64,000 nt of DNA, taken from assembly GCF_044596045.1 (NCBI RefSeq), contig NZ_CP138995.1, forward strand, positions 2,232,001-2,296,000. Reading direction: 5' to 3'. Source of the DNA: Flagellimonas sp947499585. Its GTDB lineage: Bacteria; Bacteroidota; Bacteroidia; Flavobacteriales; Flavobacteriaceae. Under the pieces are notes generated by a model. The model was not told the DNA's origin. It did no database searches and was given only the letters and a program-made list of their open reading frames with translations. Shown here in pieces: positions 61,195 to 64,000 of the stretch (position 1 is its first letter; the number at the start of each line of letters is the position of its first letter). The position numbers and the translations under genes were made by a program.

Positions 61195-63417
61195 TTATGC
61201 TATGGTATTCAAGATTTTGTTGAATGTTTCGCTCGGACGCATTGCTTTAGAGGCCAGATTGGTATCTGGTAAATAATAACCGCCAATATTAACAGCAGAA
61301 CCTTGTGCATCTATCAATTCTTGAGCAATCTGGCTTTCATTTGATTTTAATGCTTCAAAGATATTGGTAAATACAACTTTCAACTCTTCATTTTCATTCT
61401 GAGCCGCTAAGTGTTCAGCCCAATACAATGTCAAGTAAAAATGACTTCCTCGGGTATCCAATTCGTTTACTTTTCTTGAAGGGGATTTGTTGTTATCCAA
61501 GAACTTTTCGGTTGCTTTGTCCAAAGCTTCAGCAAGGACCAAGGCTTTTTTGTTTTCATTCTTTTCTCCATAATATTCCAAAGAAACTCCAAGCGCCAAA
61601 AATTCACCGAGGGAATCCCATCTTAAGTGTCCTTCTTCCAAAAACTGCTCCACATGTTTTGGCGCTGATCCGCCAGCACCGGTTTCAAATAATCCGCCTC
61701 CATTCATTAAAGGAACTATGGACAACATTTTGGCACTGGTGCCTACCTCAAGAATTGGGAATAAATCCGTAAGATAGTCACGCAAAACATTTCCTGATAC
61801 CGAGATGGTATCTTTTCCTGCTTTGATGCGCTCTAAGGTAAATTGTGTAGCTTCTATTGGAGATAGAATCCGTATATCTAGCCCTTGAGTGTCATGGTGT
61901 GTAAGATATTCGTTGACTTTGGTAATTAATTCAGCATCATGAGCTCTATTCTTGTCTAACCAAAATATAGCTGGGACATTTGTTGCCCTTGCTCTTGATA
62001 CGGCTAGTTTTACCCAATCTTGTATCGAGGCATCTTTCACCTGGCACATTCTCCAAATATCCCCTTGTTCAACATTATGCTGAATCAAGGTTTCATTATT
62101 AGATGAATTTACAACTCTAACTGTACCTATTTTTTGGATTTCGAACGTCTTGTCATGTGAGCCATATTCTTCTGCTTTTTGAGCCATAAGACCTACATTG
62201 GGCACCGTACCCATAGTAGTTGGGTCAAAAGCTCCATGTTCTTTACAAAAATCTATTGTGGCCTGATAGATACCTGCATAACTGCTATCTGGAATGACGG
62301 CTTTGGTATCTTGAAGTTTTCCATGCTTGTCCCACATTTTGCCAGAGTTCCTAATCATTGCTGGCATTGAAGCATCAATAATGATATCACTGGGAACATT
62401 AAGGTTGGTAATTCCTTTATCAGAATTCACCATGGCCAAATCTGGTCCATTTGCTATCGCTTCACTTATGGCGTTTTCAATTTCTTTACGCTCATCCGAC
62501 GGTAACTCCTCTAATTTGCCAAGAAGACTTTCCAATCCATTATTGGCATTTACTCCCAGCGCTTCAAAAGTAGCTTGGTACTTCTCAAATAAATCTGAAA
62601 AATATGTTTTAAGTGCATGACCAAAAATAATTGGGTCGGAAACCTTCATCATGGTCGCTTTAAAATGTAACGAAAGTAAAAGGTCATCTTTTTTTGCTTC
62701 TGCAACTTCTTTTTTAAGAAAACTGACCAATGCATTTTTGCTCATTACCGTGGCATCAATAACTTCATCCTTTTGAAGTGGTACACTTTCTTTAAGAACG
62801 GTTACTGCTCCATCTGAATCAACCAATTCAATACGGACATCACCTGCAGACTTTATTGTCAACGATTTTTCGTTGTTTTTAAAATCCCCTTCGGCCATGG
62901 TAGCTACATGAGTTTTGGACTGAGAAGACCATTCCCCCATACTATGTGGGTTTTTTTTAGCGTAATTTTTAATTGCTTTTGGGGCTCTTCTATCTGAATT
63001 CCCTTCACGAAGGACTGGGTTTACAGCGCTCCCCTTTATTTTGTCATACCTGGATTTAATGGATTTTTCCTCCTCATTCTGGGGCTCATCAGGATAACTG
63101 GGTAGTTTGTACCCTTTTTGTTGTAATTCTTCAATGGCTTCTTTTAGCTGCGGTATGGAAGCACTTATGTTAGGTAACTTGATAATATTTGCCTCTGGAG
63201 TTTTTGCCAAATCACCCAATTGAGCCAAATCATCAGCTATTTTTTGTTCTTCACTTAAAAATTCTGGAAACACAGCTGCAATTCTCCCTGCAAGAGAGAT
63301 GTCTTTGGTCTCAATGGTAATGTTGGCAGTTTCTGTGAATGCTTTTACAATTGGTAAAAAGGATAATGTAGCCAAGGCAGGCGCTTCGTCAGTCTTTGTG
63401 TAAAAAATCTTAGCCAT
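61195..63417 (-). CDS. icd: Isocitrate dehydrogenase (NADP+), monomeric type
   Basis: The 740-residue length and the sequence (MAKIFYTKTDEAPALATLSF, then PEFLSEEQKIADDLAQLGDL, GSAVNPVLREGNSDRRAPKA, MWDKHGKLQDTKAVIPDSSY) match the monomeric Idh class, unlike the dimeric 416-residue type. It converts isocitrate to 2-oxoglutarate with NADP+. Its -7 TATATTTG (63449-63442) lies 25 nt before the start, without a convincing -33 TTG. It is separated from DUF4249 by 90 nt. Together with Zwf and Gnd it gives the cell several NADPH sources. Confidence 0.97.
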   Translation of the reverse strand: MAKIFYTKTDEAPALATLSFLPIVKAFTETANITIETKDISLAGRIAAVFPEFLSEEQKIADDLAQLGDLAKTPEANIIKLPNISASIPQLKEAIEELQQKGYKLPSYPDEPQNEEEKSIKSRYDKIKGSAVNPVLREGNSDRRAPKAIKNYAKKNPHSMGEWSSQSKTHVATMAEGDFKNNEKSLTIKSAGDVRIELVDSDGAVTVLKESVPLQKDEVIDATVMSKNALVSFLKKEVAEAKKDDLLLSLHFKATMMKVSDPIIFGHALKTYFSDLFEKYQATFEALGVNANNGLESLLGKLEELPSDERKEIENAISEAIANGPDLAMVNSDKGITNLNVPSDIIIDASMPAMIRNSGKMWDKHGKLQDTKAVIPDSSYAGIYQATIDFCKEHGAFDPTTMGTVPNVGLMAQKAEEYGSHDKTFEIQKIGTVRVVNSSNNETLIQHNVEQGDIWRMCQVKDASIQDWVKLAVSRARATNVPAIFWLDKNRAHDAELITKVNEYLTHHDTQGLDIRILSPIEATQFTLERIKAGKDTISVSGNVLRDYLTDLFPILEVGTSAKMLSIVPLMNGGGLFETGAGGSAPKHVEQFLEEGHLRWDSLGEFLALGVSLEYYGEKNENKKALVLAEALDKATEKFLDNNKSPSRKVNELDTRGSHFYLTLYWAEHLAAQNENEELKVVFTNIFEALKSNESQIAQELIDAQGSAVNIGGYYLPDTNLASKAMRPSETFNKILNTIA

Positions 63418-64000
63418 CTAGGTGTTTTTATTTGAGCGGAGCAAATATACAATTTATGGCTGTTGCGATAGTAAGCGATTATGCTAAAAGTGTTTGATTT
63501 TGGAAAGAATAGATAAAACAAAAGCCATATCTATGTGTGAACATCGATATGGCTTTCTGAAAAGAACTAAAAGATTTTATTTTGTGTTGCCACAAAATTG
63601 CAACCATTGATTGCATCCGTTGCTCTTTTGACGTTTACTCAACACTATGTTTCCAATTTTTCAACTAAACAACATTTGTGCAAAGTGGTCCAATAGTTTC
63701 CTAAATCTTATCAAAACAGAAAATTGCTCTCCTGTCCGCACATAAAATTTATTATTTCTCTTTAAGGTCTGCCTAAGCTTTCCAGAATTCGAAATTCCTT
63801 TTGTGATCAGTAGTGTTACCAATTAAAAGGGAAACATCAGTTTTAAAGAACGTCAACTCTAAAATAGAAATTAGAATTTGATATAATCTCCTTCATATTT
63901 CTTCTACTAAAGTATAATAAAGTTGCAGATAACCAAATTTTGTAATGGATTAAAAATCAACAATGTATGAACTATGGTTATTAACAATTGTTCATAAAAA
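63418..64000. other. 583-nt region without a confident gene
   Basis: It holds the icd -7 element, an 11-bp perfect hairpin (AAAGCCATATC/GATATGGCTTT, 63521-63531/63546-63556) with inner ATGT/ACAT pairs, and a 53-codon open frame on the minus strand (63661-63822) lacking ATG at its 5' end. The frame contains KFYVRTGEQF. The rest is AT-rich and structureless, ending in AACAATTGTT palindromes. Confidence 0.45.
63521..63556. terminator. Long hairpin upstream of icd
   Basis: AAAGCCATATC pairs with GATATGGCTTT, and the loop holds a further ATGT/ACAT pair. T-tract is short on the plus strand and slightly longer on the minus strand, so it may terminate a transcript from the right. Confidence 0.5.

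Noticed and set aside
63960..64000. Replication-origin-like or DnaA-box-like AT-rich end with AACAATTGTT
   Set aside because: No TTATCCACA-type boxes and no replication genes are nearby.

Overview
The window comes from a low-GC chromosome of the phylum Bacteroidota, most likely a free-living, probably marine Flavobacteriaceae. The case rests on: recognisable flavobacterial promoters (TTG, about 20 nt, then TAnnTTTG) at several genes; weak or absent Shine-Dalgarno sequences; abundant lipoproteins and TonB-dependent receptors with an N-terminal carboxypeptidase-regulatory-like domain; a fused SerB-SerA protein; and Bacteroidota-specific DUF families (DUF4252, DUF4249, DUF4294, DUF6095, DUF6495). 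I do not assign a genus. The content is chromosomal core and accessory metabolism. I see no prophage, insertion sequence, CRISPR array, rRNA or tRNA.

Layout. 1-7.6 kb: small regulator modules (ArsR + SRPBCC with twin operators; AraC with a membrane sensor; a YafY/WYL regulator followed by an ABM-like protein, a YdeI-like protein and a lipoprotein; Crp/Fnr with an AhpD-like protein; GNAT). 7.6-11.6 kb: oxidative pentose phosphate pathway, with gnd divergent from zwf-pgl. 11.6-13.9 kb: thioesterase, small membrane-anchored protein, rmuC. 13.9-20.1 kb: a cobalamin uptake locus, with an ABC importer (lipoprotein, permease, ATPase) divergent from a cobalamin riboswitch-TonB receptor-BtuF-like operon. 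20.1-21.6 kb: S41 peptidase lipoprotein. 21.7-24.4 kb: an ECF sigma operon ending in three DUF4252 genes. 24.5-30.5 kb: MscS, purB and a HEAT-like neighbour, haem-binding protein, sirtuin, TrmH, SRPBCC and VOC proteins. 30.5-36.9 kb: GH13 lipoprotein, DEAD-box helicase, RdgB, ICMT-like protein, hydrolase. 37-45.9 kb: SerB-SerA fusion, PilJ-domain protein, rlmH, nadC, YihY, DUF2147, priA, LytTR regulator. 46.1-50.5 kb: rpsF-rpsR-rplI and a large Oar-like receptor. 50.6-57.8 kb: DUF6495, collagen-like lipoprotein, hisS, NUDIX, M42 peptidase, DUF4294, DUF6095, GntP. 57.8-63.4 kb: TonB receptor with DUF4249 lipoprotein, then monomeric isocitrate dehydrogenase. The last 0.58 kb carries no confident gene.

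Functional links. zwf, pgl and gnd make a complete oxidative pentose phosphate branch, and with the monomeric-type isocitrate dehydrogenase the window encodes several likely NADPH sources. The cobalamin locus holds outer-membrane and inner-membrane uptake parts around one riboswitch. A dispersed family of short palindromic intergenic repeats occurs at five places and in one case supplies the last codons and stop of hisS. The points I would look at first are the ECF/DUF4252 operon, the SerB-SerA fusion, the truncated PilJ sensor with a DHp-like helix, the cysteine-less sirtuin, and the cobalamin-binding protein that lacks a signal peptide. None of these is a clear-cut new defence or mobile system.
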